This document shows, one piece after another, positions 1 to 11,803 of a stretch of DNA of 64,000 nucleotides (within the stretch, counting starts at the first letter, position 1; every line of letters begins with the position of its first letter). The DNA lies in contig PYIU01000006.1 of NCBI GenBank assembly GCA_003415625.1, positions 1,302,001 through 1,366,000 of the forward strand, given 5' to 3'. A program made the translations under genes and the position numbers. The notes below the pieces were generated by a model. That model worked only from the letters and a program-made list of their open reading frames with translations. It did not search any database and had not been told where the DNA came from. Origin of the DNA: Aquanectria penicillioides (taxonomy: Eukaryota > Ascomycota > Sordariomycetes > Hypocreales > Nectriaceae).

Positions 1-910
1 GACGCGGGAGAAGACAGATTGGAGAGAGTCGGCGAGGCTATCAAAGTCGGATTGTCATCGCGAGTCAGGGATCGGGAGGAATGGCGCGAGGGAGGGGACT
101 CGACGACACGATAGGTCACGGAGACTCTGTGGCGCGGGCTGCAGGATAGATTGCGCGGCGTGATGCTATGACGCAGGAGGGATGCACGACAGCTGTCGGG
201 CAAGGGGGCGCGATTGAGAAGAGGGAAGAATCGCCCGCCGGAGTTTGAGTCAAGGAGCGCGAAAAGGGTCCTCAAAATGGCGCCAAATTGGTTGTTTTCT
301 AGAGGAATGACGATGCAAATGTAGTGTTCGAGACTGGTTTGGAAGGCTGTTGAGGCGTCAGGGGCACGTTCCCCGGGCTCAAATTGGCCCCGCAGCTCCG
401 TCCATCCCGGCCGAGCCAGGCCTGCCAGGGCCTCTCTCTCAGGGCCTTCCAGGACCCGCCAGGTCGTCTGCCCACTTGGCGCGCTCCACTCAGACGCAGC
501 AGAGCTTGTCTGGCGCTTCTGCGGTGCCTTGTTAGTTCCAGCTCGCCAATATTAATGCGTCTCTTCAAGACACGTCACGATAACCAACCAACAAACGCCA
601 GCTTGCAGTGTTATATCTTGCCCGTGTCATTTCGAGTGCAAGCTTTTGTTTTCTGTATACTACTATATCTATCGTGTGCCAAAGTGCCCGACATCGGTCC
701 ATAGCAATCTTGACATACACATGTCCCTGCCCTAACACTTCTAAACGTGTTCGTGTTGTTGCTCCTATCCCGGTTCCTGTTCCCTCAAACCAGTTCAGAA
801 AAAAAAAACAATAAAACAAAGTAAAAAAATACCCCTTATACTCCGACGCTAATTAGCAGTCAACTAAGAAACCAATATCATAATTCCGTTTCGTCTGTAC
901 TCCTGAGAGT
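1..910. other. Left-edge region without a confirmed gene
   Basis: This lies downstream of the CAF-1 gene, whose stop is at 911, and should include its 3' UTR in the A-rich part around 790-910. From about 551 to the left edge one minus-strand frame has no stop codon but also no ATG. The minus strand is pyrimidine-rich around 190-260, as fungal 5' leaders often are. It may be the leader of a minus-strand gene starting beyond the left edge, but nothing was recognised. Confidence 0.4.
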
Positions 911-2914
911 CTACGACAAGATCTCGTGCCCAGGTTTCAGGGCCCACGCCTTCTGTCGGCCTGAGCCCTTCTTTTCTGCCACATGCTCCAGCGTGTTCTT
1001 CACCTCCATTCTGGACACACGGTCGCGGAACTGGTGGAATATAAAATCAATGATTCCAACCTTGGAAAGGGCAGAATTGTCCAGTATAGCCTTCTTCACG
1101 TCGTCCATAATCTCCGCCTTGACTAACTTTGGTGCATCGGTAGAATTAGCACCTCCATTCAAGGCGGCGAAAGCATTAGTAGGAGCTGGAGGTGGTGCCA
1201 TCTGGGCATCTGTTTCTGATGTCACCTTGGTTGGCTTAGCCTTGGGTTCAGGCTCCCAGTACTGGGTGGAGAATGGATCAATGCCCCAGCTTTGATCGAG
1301 GCCTTCTAAGTCTCCTGTTAGGAAATGTCCTTGTGCCCAAATAGATATCTTCAACTTACCATGCATGAACTCCATCCGGTGTTCGTAGATGGTTTGGTTC
1401 TGCCCTGGATGATCCCCGTCTTCAAAGCATATACCCGTGCTCTCTGGCTCCATAGTGTTCACAAAAATGCGGCGAGATAAGCCTGCATCTTCAGAGTCAT
1501 CGAGGAACCCATCCATGTCATCTTCTTCCTCCAGCTCCTCCTCGTCGTCTTCCATGTCCAAATCTTCACCTTCCTCTTCTTGCCACTCTGCCTCAGAATC
1601 ATAATCATAATCGAGTGGTAATCGTCTGCCTGTAGGCTTTCGAGCCAGTTGGCTCATGTTGTCTCGACCGAGAGCAAAAGGTTTAAAAGTCATGGTTCCG
1701 TAGTAAGGGGGTCGAACATCCTGAGAAAATGCAATAACCTTCATGGGGATCTTGACAAGCTTCTGACGTGCTTCCTTCATGGCCCTACTGGAGTGGTCAG
1801 GATCCGCGGTGCCTGACATCTCCGTCTCCTTATAAACCTGCTCCATGATATGTTTAACCGGGTGATGGAGTTTGCCACGCCTAGGGGGTTTACCAGGCAG
1901 GGCGAAGAGAGCCACGGGGTCGAATGATGAGCAACTTGCTGCATCAGCTCGCTGGCCATCAATACACTCATCCAGGATCTTTGATTTGGCATCCTGGGTC
2001 TCGTCGTCCATCTGCGGTCCAATCGGCGCCATCCGTGTATGTTCCTTGACAAAGAATGGCTTGAACAATTTTTCATACTCGCTCTTAACCACCTGGCCGG
2101 TTGTCTTGGTCGGACTAGCATCCTTCTTAGATTCATCCTTGCTGGAAGAGCTGATCGCTTTCTTGGGAGTTTTTGGAGCGCCAAAGAAGTTGGCGAGGGT
2201 TGGCTGGCTGCGTGCCTTCTTCTCCTTTTCCTCCAATACTCTCTTCTGCTCCTCTTCTTTCTTGCGCTTCTTCTCCTCGCGCTCCTTAGCCTTCACAGCT
2301 TTCTCCTCATCAACCTTGGCTTTCTCGGCTGCGCGCTCTTTGGCTTTAACGGCCTTCTCTTCTTCGATCTTGGCCTTTTCGGCGGCTTTTTCTGCAACCT
2401 TGGCCGCTTTCTCAGCAGCCTTCGCGGCCTTTTCTTCCTCGCGCTGCTTCTTCTGATCCGCTAATTCCTTCTCACGAGCCTCCTTTTCAGCAGGAGTCAG
2501 ACGCTTTCGCTTCGCGGCGGGGTTGCTCGTCGATTTTGATTGCGAACTGGAGCTGGCCGTAAGAATTGCTTTAATAGACGGGGCAGATGGTTTCGTTGGG
2601 GTTGAGGGAGATGGCGAATTCCGGGCTGGAGTGCTACTACCAGCCTCGGTCAGGCTAGGAGATCCCTCGGGGGAGGGCTGGTCGCCGATTTGTGTCATTG
2701 GAGGCAATACTGGTGCAGTCAGTATGATAGTGTGTTTTTTGAAGAGATCATACTGACAACAGTCTCTCGCGGGCCGAATCGTGGTAGTTGTAGACGGCTT
2801 GTTGTTGTCCTCGCCCTCCACCGTCACAACATCCCCAGCAAATTCATCATGGCTCCTCTTGCGGCCTGTGGCCTCCGACTCCTGAATGTTTGGCGACATT
2901 TCGATGAGAGGCAT
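911..2914 (-). CDS. Chromatin assembly factor 1 large subunit (CAF-1 p150/Cac1-like)
   Basis: This is the large subunit of the replication-coupled histone H3-H4 chaperone CAF-1, acting in the nucleus at replication forks. Visible parts in order: a PIP-box-like motif QPTLANFF around residue 220, downstream of a long Lys/Glu/Ala-rich charged helix (KER region); a highly acidic ED region (EEEGEDLDMEDDEEELEEED); and a C-terminal winged-helix-like segment ending in QKAWALKPG. The start chosen is the Met of MPLIEMSPN at 2914; the upstream open frame is hydrophobic and unlike the family. Two likely introns, both multiples of three so the frame stays open unspliced, lie at 2710-2757 (48 nt, branch CTGAC) and 1306-1359 (54 nt, donor GTAAGT; an alternative acceptor gives 45 nt). 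Splicing both gives about 633 residues. Family call is firm; exact start and second acceptor are inferred. Confidence 0.9.
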   Translation of the reverse strand: MPLIEMSPNIQESEATGRKRSHDEFAGDVVTVEGEDNNKPSTTTTIRPARDCCQYDLFKKHTIILTAPVLPPMTQIGDQPSPEGSPSLTEAGSSTPARNSPSPSTPTKPSAPSIKAILTASSSSQSKSTSNPAAKRKRLTPAEKEAREKELADQKKQREEEKAAKAAEKAAKVAEKAAEKAKIEEEKAVKAKERAAEKAKVDEEKAVKAKEREEKKRKKEEEQKRVLEEKEKKARSQPTLANFFGAPKTPKKAISSSSKDESKKDASPTKTTGQVVKSEYEKLFKPFFVKEHTRMAPIGPQMDDETQDAKSKILDECIDGQRADAASCSSFDPVALFALPGKPPRRGKLHHPVKHIMEQVYKETEMSGTADPDHSSRAMKEARQKLVKIPMKVIAFSQDVRPPYYGTMTFKPFALGRDNMSQLARKPTGRRLPLDYDYDSEAEWQEEEGEDLDMEDDEEELEEEDDMDGFLDDSEDAGLSRRIFVNTMEPESTGICFEDGDHPGQNQTIYEHRMEFMHGKLKISIWAQGHFLTGDLEGLDQSWGIDPFSTQYWEPEPKAKPTKVTSETDAQMAPPPAPTNAFAALNGGANSTDAPKLVKAEIMDDVKKAILDNSALSKVGIIDFIFHQFRDRVSRMEVKNTLEHVAEKKGSGRQKAWALKPGHEILS

Positions 2915-4092
2915 CGATGGTGGCGTGAGCAAACGCTCGCTGTAGCCCGGTTCGGTGTCGCAGTGGTGATAGAAGAAGATAATGTCACGGTTGGTGGCGC
3001 GGAGGGGATTCAGAATCGAGTTGATGCAAGAAAGAAACAGGCAAAGAAGGTAACCTTGAATCACAAAGTAGAATTACAAAGACAAATATCTCGCAGGTTG
3101 AGTACGTTGGGCGGAAGAATTGGCGATCTCGCAGTTTCACGAGGCCTCGTGTGGCATGTTAAGACAGGAAGTTGAAGAGGAGCATGGACCCTGGGAGGTT
3201 AAAGACGCGACTTCGCGTTGATCTGGTGCCACAGGGGTGATTTACGCGTTACAGCCTGTCGATCGCGAAAAGCCACAATCTCGGCTAAATATCGGTAGTG
3301 GCCTTGTGGCTGTGCGGCTCAGTGCCGCCGCCCCTCGCCATCTTCCGCGCTTGCGGCTAGTGCAGCTTTATTGGCGCCAGGGTGGTCTGCGATTCTTCAA
3401 AAGCCCTTGAAGACAGGTCGTGATGGCCAAGATGGAGATCGGCAGTGACGATTTGTGGGCAGGAAAAACTACAAGAAGCTTAACTCGGACCTGAAAAATG
3501 ATTGGACTGCTAAATCTTCAGCTGATGCAACTGGTACGACATAGCCCACAACGTCACTGCGGTAATGGGTAAAGGGGACTCAAGGGGATCCAGGGATACG
3601 AGAGGGAGCCGACGATCCATTTGTCTCCGCGACGCATGACATTGTGAGGCCGCTCAACAAACCATCACATGAGACTCGGTGGAGGATCTTGGCACAGGAC
3701 AAATGATTGGTTCTTTTTTATTCTTTTTATTAAGCATGCTTTTGTCTGGAGAGGTATCTTATAGCATTATGTATTTTCGTCAACCCTTTAAGGCGCCGTT
3801 CCAACTGCACGCAGGGCCTCCATACAAAAATAAAAAAACAAAAATTGGAGCACAAACACAGTAGCGAGGGAATCCAAGGAAATATTCGGGGTATCGAGAC
3901 CCAGGAAAACGACAGTAGATTTTTAAGTGAAACAAAACAAAGAAGCCAATGCTAAAAACTCCGACCAATGCAATAGGACCTTATCCAAGGACCATAGTGA
4001 CATGTTGAACGAATGAATCATAAAACAAAACTGCGTTTCTCCCGAGTCATCTTGTTATGGCATACAAGCCACAAGAAAAGTTATGTTGTTCT
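2915..4092. other. Intergenic region upstream of the CAF-1 gene
   Basis: This holds the promoter and 5' leader of the minus-strand CAF-1 gene (about 2915-3600) and, toward 4092, the probable 3' UTR of the next minus-strand gene, which is AT-rich with A runs around 3820-3850 and 3930-3960. No further gene or RNA was seen. Confidence 0.5.
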
Positions 4093-5157
4093 TTAATCAG
4101 GGTTGGCGATGAAGAGGCGGCCAGATGTAAGGGTAGATGTCCGCTCATCAACACTCCCGCGTCTCCTAAGCTCATCGGCAGTCTTGACACTCTTTTCTCT
4201 CGTAAGCGCCGAATGAATGAGCGAGTTGGCGGCCAGTCTGGGAGCGCTTCCGAGCTCTCCGACGCAGTCAGCGCGCTCTGCGCTACTGCCGCTTCGTGTG
4301 CTTTGTGCCTTGCCGCTAGCTGCGTCGTCTTGTCCACCAACAATATCCTCAGGTGTTGCCTCCACCATGCTGCCGGTCCGCTCAGGGGTATCGCCAGGGC
4401 TCCACCGCCTACCACTTTGACTACCCATGCCGCCTGACGACCTGTACGGAAGTCCACGACGACCGCTGGCTGTACTACTTCGGCCACTGCTGCCCGTTCG
4501 ACGATGTTGGGGGCGACCCATAGTCGGGAGGTCTTCGTCCTCGCTGCTTTCGGCCTCGACTTCGGTGGCACTCAGGCGCAAAGGAACTCCTCCAACGCCA
4601 ACGTGGTTTTCGCCAGGAGCATAACCGACCACGGGGGTCTTTGCGTGATGTCTGATCTTAGGGAGCTTGCCGGAGACCTTGCCACCAGTGCTCAGGCCGG
4701 TGCTGGTACGACCGGCTGAGCCGGTGCCGTAGTTGGCTCCAGTAACCTCCAGAGTCGCACGCATCTTCGCAGCACGTTGTTGGGCCGCTATCCTTGGGTC
4801 TTCATACTGGGCACGATCGCACCATACTGTTGCTTTTTGCTTTCGCAGGAGGGCGACATAACCAGAGGGCTGGGAGCTGGCACCGCCAGATCGGCTAGAG
4901 GTGGATCGACGGAGTTCGGTATTGGAGGATGTGCGGTAGGCGGCAGGGGGTGGAATACTGGACGCGGTGCTGAAGGTGTTGACCGAGGGCGAGCGGCGTG
5001 TGTGCTGGGCATTTGGGCCCGGCTGGGTGAGGTGCGTGGGAGGCATCGGGTGCTGAAGTTGCATGGGGAAAACGTTGGACGAGGTTGTTCGCGAGCGAGA
5101 GTGACCGTAGGCGCTGGTCTGGTCCAAGGGGCCTCGCATACCCTGGGGCTCCAACAT
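4093..5157 (-). CDS. Conserved Ser/Arg-rich ascomycete protein, function unknown
   Basis: An intronless 354-residue frame. Most of it is low-complexity and likely disordered (Ser, Thr, Pro, Arg, Gly). One short block around residues 98-135, containing YVALLRKQKATVWCDRAQ followed by AQQRAAKMRA, looks like a conserved core. A second block (KLPKIRHHAKTPVVGYAPGE) and an acidic patch (EAESSEDEDLPTMGRP) follow. The C-terminus (LRRRGSVDERTSTLTSGRLFIANPD) is also ordered-looking and carries RRGS/RRRGSV-type kinase-site motifs. I believe related proteins are widespread in filamentous fungi, perhaps distantly like yeast YMR295c/YGR273c, but that is from memory and uncertain. No enzyme motif, membrane segment or signal peptide is visible. 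The start is the first ATG of the open frame. Confidence 0.7.
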   Translation of the reverse strand: MLEPQGMRGPLDQTSAYGHSRSRTTSSNVFPMQLQHPMPPTHLTQPGPNAQHTRRSPSVNTFSTASSIPPPAAYRTSSNTELRRSTSSRSGGASSQPSGYVALLRKQKATVWCDRAQYEDPRIAAQQRAAKMRATLEVTGANYGTGSAGRTSTGLSTGGKVSGKLPKIRHHAKTPVVGYAPGENHVGVGGVPLRLSATEVEAESSEDEDLPTMGRPQHRRTGSSGRSSTASGRRGLPYRSSGGMGSQSGRRWSPGDTPERTGSMVEATPEDIVGGQDDAASGKAQSTRSGSSAERADCVGELGSAPRLAANSLIHSALTREKSVKTADELRRRGSVDERTSTLTSGRLFIANPD

Positions 5158-8100
5158 GGCGGAGGACGGAGCGCGAGCGAGGGGGAGGGCAGGCCTTAAA
5201 TGTCGCGAGTCGTGGGGGGTAGTGGTCTAAGGAGGCCAAGGGAGGGTCAGGGTCAATCCCGTCGGGGACGGCGCGGAGCTGACAGGAGGACCTAGAGTCC
5301 CAGGCAAAAGCGGGCTTGTAAAACTGAAGCAGAGGGCGGCCGAAAGTGAGACGGTGCTGACGGCGCGACAAAACTGCGGGGCGCCAGGCTCAAGCTCAGG
5401 ATCAGTATTAGGATCAGGAGCCGCCTGCGGAAGTTGAAGGAGCCCGGACTAGTGCCAGTGTAGGCCGGGGGGGTCAAGGGGGTGGTCCAAGGTCAGTGTG
5501 ATTCTGACTATCGTCGGAGACGATGTGTGAAGAGATGGAGGAGGAGAAGGAAGAGGTCCCGGTCATAAATGGTGGGCGTCGGCGCCAACAAGAAGGAACT
5601 TGGAATAGGGCCGGAGCCGCCTGGTCGGGCAGGCCAGTCCAACGTTGCACCGGGGGATGCGCTGCAGCCAGTGCAGCGTGGGTGGGTTTAGTGGGTTGTC
5701 GCCTGCAGGTGGATCACCGCTAGGGTCAGGTAATATAGGTACTGTGTAGATGAGGTGAATCCCGCTGGCCGCGGCTTGAGAGGGCGTGGAGGAACGAAGG
5801 CTTGCGAGGCGTGGAATGCAATCCAAGCGGTCACTAGCTTGCAGGCGTTTTCAGCACTTCAGCGCCTCTCCCTCGATCTCATCCGCGCCTCGGCTCCAAA
5901 CAGAATTGCCGCGTGCTTTATGGTTGGCGGCATAATTACTCGTCCAGTTGTTCGTGTCTGGAGCGGGAGTGGAAGCACAGTAAGACTCTACGCCATGGGC
6001 TTGGCCAAAGTGAATTGCCGTCCCCATCCAGCCACAACCTACGAATGAACGGCACAGCACTTCACGCCATGGTCAGGAAATTTTCCCACTCATCGGCAAG
6101 TAGTGGTCTCAAGGGGGCAAGATTGCCGACCGTCAGATTGCCTTGGCCGCATTGCTTCGTCTTTGCCGAATTTGTGCAATGACTGGCAATGAAGAGACTC
6201 GGACGGTGGGCTCGCTGCTTCGGCATGACTCTGCGGACCTATACCCAAAGCCACCATTTCCAACATTCTTTCAGGTACGTACTATGAGCACATCATAGCT
6301 CGGTTGTCTCCCTTTCACCAACACCTGCGAGTCCGCTCCGAAACTTCAAGGGCTGGCTGCTCTGTTGCAGATCCCTCAGGCTTCGAGTCCTACACGCCAC
6401 CAGCTGGCGGGCCCAACCCATCCGTCCCAGTTCCATGTAATTACATGGAGCCTACCCGTTTGTCCTACTGGAAAAGCGCCCAACTACGGGGCTCCGTGAA
6501 AGAAATTCGCGGCCAGAGTCAGCCCTGGCGGCGTCAACAGCAGTGGGCCCCGGGGACCTGTGTTCGCCCAAGCTGAACAGGAGCCTGGGCCTGGCACCGA
6601 CACTGGCTGCTGCGCTGGCGCTGGCGCTGGCGCGGGGTGCACCATGGCATGCCAGGGCGAGCTAGTGGGTAGCCTGGTAGGTAAACTCCCAGGCCCTGTC
6701 CATCCTGGACCCCTGGGACCCAATCAGCGCGCCATCGGGTGTGATGTCATGCGCCAGCGCGAGCGGCACCTGAGGAGAGGCAGCCCCCAAACTCTCCAGT
6801 AGCCGCTTTGGGCCCGCCATGTTTCCGACAACGTGCCACCAAGGAGCGATGCTCGGGAATGACAATGGAAATGACGACAATCTCCTGGGAATCTCTCGAT
6901 CTCCCTTGCTCAATCTGTCTCCATGTCTGTTGCACCTTACGAGGTACGCGGCCATCCATGCACTGCAACGCGTACAGTACATGTACATATGTATGCCCCG
7001 ACGACCCGAACAGAAGAAAAGATGGGGAGCAAATGGAAAGGACGAAGAAAAATCTTCACTGGGGAAACATCCCCGCTGATCGTGCGTCCACTTCTGGCCA
7101 GGTCTGCTGAGCTGCTCCATGTCGACGGGACGGCGTATTCGCAAAAGCCCGCTGGGGCTGGATAACTTATTCGCCGATAGGACCGAGAGTAAATGATACT
7201 GTTATAAGGCGTGAGGCAAAAGGTGCGAGAGAACGTTACTCAGGCAGGCCGCCACGCCAAGCACAGTCTTCACCGTCCACGGGCGCTCCAGGCACGCTAT
7301 CATGGTGCCGTCCCCGTCTCCCTAGATCCAGATTCGAGTGGGGAGGAGGTTGGTTTGTGGTCAAATTGTCAAGGGAGCAGCCAGCTAGCCAGCGTGCTCT
7401 TGGACACATTCAATACGTACCAACGCTTTGAGCAAGGTTTCAATATTTCTCAGTGCGCACCAACGGCTAAAACAACCGTGGCGGCGATGTGTCTCGTCCC
7501 GTTTCGTCTTCCGTCTTGTGTACATAGATTGCCCAGGGTAGAGCACCCAATGCTATGCACACCACCGCCAGGTTGCCAACGTGGGCAGCCTTGATATCAG
7601 GGGATCAAGTCTGTGACGCAATGCCGCAATCGAGGCGCCGAATGCAGAGCACCAGAAGAGGGGCCAGGGTGAGTGGTCGCCGTCACGCACACCAACACAG
7701 ACCAAGATGAGGGATATGCATCTCCGCTGGTATTGGTGCTCATTCATCAAAGGCCCGGGGGGATGAGGCCCTGACCACCTCCGATTAACCACCCTCGAAC
7801 AAGTCGGCATGGCGGGGATGTGGGTTGCGGGCTGTCTTGGCCTTGACCGACCGACCATGGTGTAACTGCGAAAGATCTCACACACATGGCGTGAAGCCAA
7901 TTGCCTATGTGCCTGGTCACACAGATCATTCGACATCCTGGACTGGCCCATGGAAAAGGAGAAAACCCCAGTCTGACAAGACGCCGACCGAAATGCGTTC
8001 ATCTCATATCCCCATGTTCTCTTCTGCGCTGAATTGGTATAGTACGGTATAGCACGCTGACTGCGCCGTGATGCTGCAGGGAACAGTCAGTCAGTCGGCA

Positions 8101-8450
8101 ACCATGCAGCTTACCGCCCTGGGCCAATATGAAGAGCATGGGCGTGATGCGAGTTGAAACATTCAGACAACGAAGCCGATGGATACTGCTCGTGTAAGAG
8201 AATCCTAAGCAGCGCGCATCTTGGTAAGATATGCCTCGCGAATCTCGCCAGCAGTCTGTCAGAATGGGCATGTTATTACCGCGCAGTTACAAACCAGTTC
8301 TTGGCTTTGCTCTCATATGATACGATGGATATCAGCAGTCGAGTTCACCACAATCACCACTTCCCATGGCTATGACTACTCACCACCGCGCACCACCCGA
8401 GTGCCAAACCTATCCCCTGCTCAGCCTATGGCTGCAGTTCATGTACATGC

Positions 8451-8472
8451 ACCACCACCACCACCACCACCA
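8451..8472. repeat. (ACC)n microsatellite
   Basis: A perfect ACC trinucleotide run of 22 bases inside the gene-poor region; no gene overlaps it. Confidence 0.9.
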
Positions 8473-11400
8473 ACCGTCCCCCAATGCCAATTAGGAGTTC
8501 CCCGCTGACCCAAAGCCAAACTGGCGATTTGGCGGGAAATGCCATCCGGAGCAGAGACACCCATTTTCATTGTCTGCAAGTCTACTTCCGGCCCTGCCCA
8601 GCTGAACCTATCCACCACTAAGGCACGCCCGCTCTTGGCTGCTAGGCTAAATAGGGTGAGCAGCAGCATATCGGCATGTCTCACTTGCTGGCAGGGACAG
8701 CCCTTCGAATCTTTTGGCCATTCTTTCAGTCTTCCTTCAGCCCCTCCAGCTCCGTTCAACTCCGGGGCTGGAAAGGATCCCGCGGATGTCCAAGGATGCA
8801 GAGCAGGGGTTGGGTCTTTTAGCACTTGCAGCCTCTGGGCAGCGGCATGTGTCCATCGTTACCGACATGCATCTCTCTCTGCGGATTCCTACATCAGATC
8901 ATGCTTGCGGTGGTTGATTCAACTGTATCACAGGAATCTATACCTACTTCGAGTCCACAACGCAGTGGGGATGTCAAGGCACACAAGTCCCGGGTTCCTC
9001 AGCCTTCGCTCCATTCCGCCTTTGAAGGGCACGTCATTCCACCGTCAGCGTTCCCTCGGACCAAGTTTTGTGCCGTGCGGCTCGACATTGGAACGATACA
9101 ACCTATCGCACCAACTAGGTGACATCCGGCACGACACATCCTCCACACTTTTCTCTAATTCGCCTCTCGCATGTCAATCCGGTGCCTTGGACTCTGCAAA
9201 GGCGGTCCTGCACTCAAGACGCATGTGCATCCCGTAAGCGCGCATCTCCACGTGGGTCGTGATTCGGTCATCGCCGTCCTGGCCGAGCTTGGCGATGCAC
9301 ACTGCATTGGGCCGTTGCATCTTCGACTTTGCTCGGCAATCAATAAGCTGCGCTTTGAGCCAGCACTGCGAGAAAAAGCCTACATGGGCTCGTTGATTCT
9401 TCCATCTTCGGCCCCGAAAAGCTAAGTTGCCATGGATTCAATGAGCCAGGCCTGGCGTGGCCCTGAATCAAGGAACACCCTCGCTCCAGGGCCATGCAGC
9501 CTTGGCTCTGGCGCCATCTCACGTGGGTCTGGATCGGTCTAAATGTTCAAGCGGCGCCAGATAGCTCATCCCCCCAACGGCTTTCATGGACTGCTGAAGT
9601 ACCATCGGTAGGTGTCCGTACAATCAATAGAGTTTGTAGGCCCAACCACAGCTCAGCAACCGAATGCCTTCCTGCGGCGCGGGGGGGCGACAATGAAAAG
9701 ATAACTCGTTCTGACTTTGTTGCCGCTTGCCTCGCCCCTCCCCCCAGACCAGCCACCCTGCAATGAAATGCAAAAAGGTCCCACAGAACCCTCGAGGACC
9801 TTTGGGCGCATCCTCACGCCAAGCTGAATTGTTCACGAAGCCCGGCCCTCTGCCCATGCCGGTGGTCCCATGCCGGTGGTTCCGCGCTGATGGGTCCCCG
9901 TCAAAAGCAAATACATAGTACAGCGAGTACCTACTGTAGTCGACTGACTTTGTTGCAGCAAAGCGATGACGGTTCTACGATCTCGATCCCTTTTGAAATT
10001 TCCTGGTTGGCAGGCAGATTTTCTCGGAATCTTGGAGGGCTGGCGACCAAGCGTCATCCCAAAGTACCATCATACACAACCAAAACACCCCCTGCTCTCT
10101 CCATCGTCCCGCCAAGCGTGAAGCTATTGGGTCGGTAGGATTCATCGTGTCACATCGGCGAATCTGGCGCACCCGGATTAGTCGTCCTGTACCTGCCGGT
10201 CAGGCTCAGTATTTTGAGGCGACATGCCGCTTTGGGCGGTGTGAACGATGCACACCCCGGCTAGCGATGTGGCTGCCCGACCTGGGCTTTAGTGAGATCA
10301 CCACCAATATTTGACTCAGTTAAGGCTCCGGAAGCTTGTTTCGTAGCTTGAGGAGCGGAACCTTGGTCGCGAAAATACCGTCATAACTTTCGGGGCGAGA
10401 TTGAACAAGACTTGTGTGCAATTGACTTCAGGCAGCGGAGCATGGCATCATCGATTACACGCAAGAGTTGAATTCTAACGACTAGTCATGGCGATCCACT
10501 ATTCGGCTTCCCATCCGAGGCCCGGCAGTTAGGTTATCATGAACCCCCATCCTATCCCAACACGCCACTGCTCAGCAAGCCGTAGGGCTCCAGCTCAAGC
10601 AAGCCTCAAAGCCCAGTGTTCGCCAGCCGTGTGTTGGCCGCTCAGTGGCCGCCCAGGTTCGCGGTGCCCAGCTGGCCGTCAGCAGCAGCGTGACGCTACT
10701 GCACAACCTCGCAGCACCGCGCCAGGGGACAAGTCTTCCCTTCAGCGTCGATGGTGGCGGCGACAGCGGCGGTGGGCCGGCTTTGGCCAACAACGACATG
10801 TGTTTGTATGTGTGAGGGGGGGGCAGGCCAGGCTGCGGCCAAGGCAATGCCGTTTCGACATGGCTCACTGACGAGAGGAGAATGCAGTTCTCTGATTTGT
10901 GGGCATCCTCAAACCCATTGTTTGTTGACATGTGTGTCCCAGATGCGGGCGACGCCTCAGCCAGTCGGGTGTGGGGGATGGACGGCGTCCTGACCGATGC
11001 GGGGGATCTTCAGACGAGGGGCCAAGAGCTCAGCTGGTGACATCCGAAGCTGCCCATTCGCCGAATCTCTCCCGCCTTGCCAGCAGGTCAGTGTCATATC
11101 ATCCATGATATGGAAGCTCAGCTACAGCTATTTGTTTACAGGGACGCGACGAACAGGTACCAAAACCCGGTCACCAATCGCCTATCGCCTTGCAATCGCC
11201 ATACATGATTGATATCTTTATCTTTTGGTGCTGATACAACCTCTAGCCAGTTCTAGCATTCCTTATCGGGAGTTGCACTTTTGCTATATGTAATAGCCTG
11301 ATCAATCCCAATTAATCGCTTATCTACGTAGACGCACATAGGACTTGCCGTTGCTCCGCGATATAATCGGCTTTATCCCACCATAACATTATCACCGGGG

Positions 11401-11776
11401 GTCCCAACATTTGGTCAATCTATCTGTCGCCTCGGCATTAGCCCGATATCTAGACCTAGGTACACTACGGGGGGGGAGGGGGGAATGGAGAAAAAAAAAG
11501 GGAGCCAATAAATAAATGAATGAACAAAAGAAAACAAAAAGCAAGATAGCCGAGGGACGGTGAGGCTTAGCCCGAATGCAAGTCAGAGAGGTACGGATAG
11601 ACTGGAAATCGAGGCAACGGTCTGGGGGTGGCGGCCCTTGAGCTTCAAAACATACCAGCATCAACCATGCAACATTGAGCCGGATTGACTTGCCCGCTCT
11701 CTGACACGTCTACGCTACTGACTCAGCCAGCTAGAAACAGATCAACGGGAAAACTTTCTCAATTGCAACCCTGTCC

Positions 11777-11803
11777 ATCATCATCATCATCATCATCATC
11801 ATC
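11777..11803. repeat. (ATC)9 microsatellite
   Basis: Nine perfect ATC units in the gene-poor region, useful mainly as a length-variable marker. Confidence 0.9.

Noticed and set aside
2690..3175. 161-codon plus-strand frame over the CAF-1 5' end
   Set aside because: It overlaps the supported N-terminus of CAF-1 on the other strand.
8539..9237. 232-codon plus-strand frame in the gene-poor region
   Set aside because: No domain, no splice continuation and composition like the surrounding DNA.
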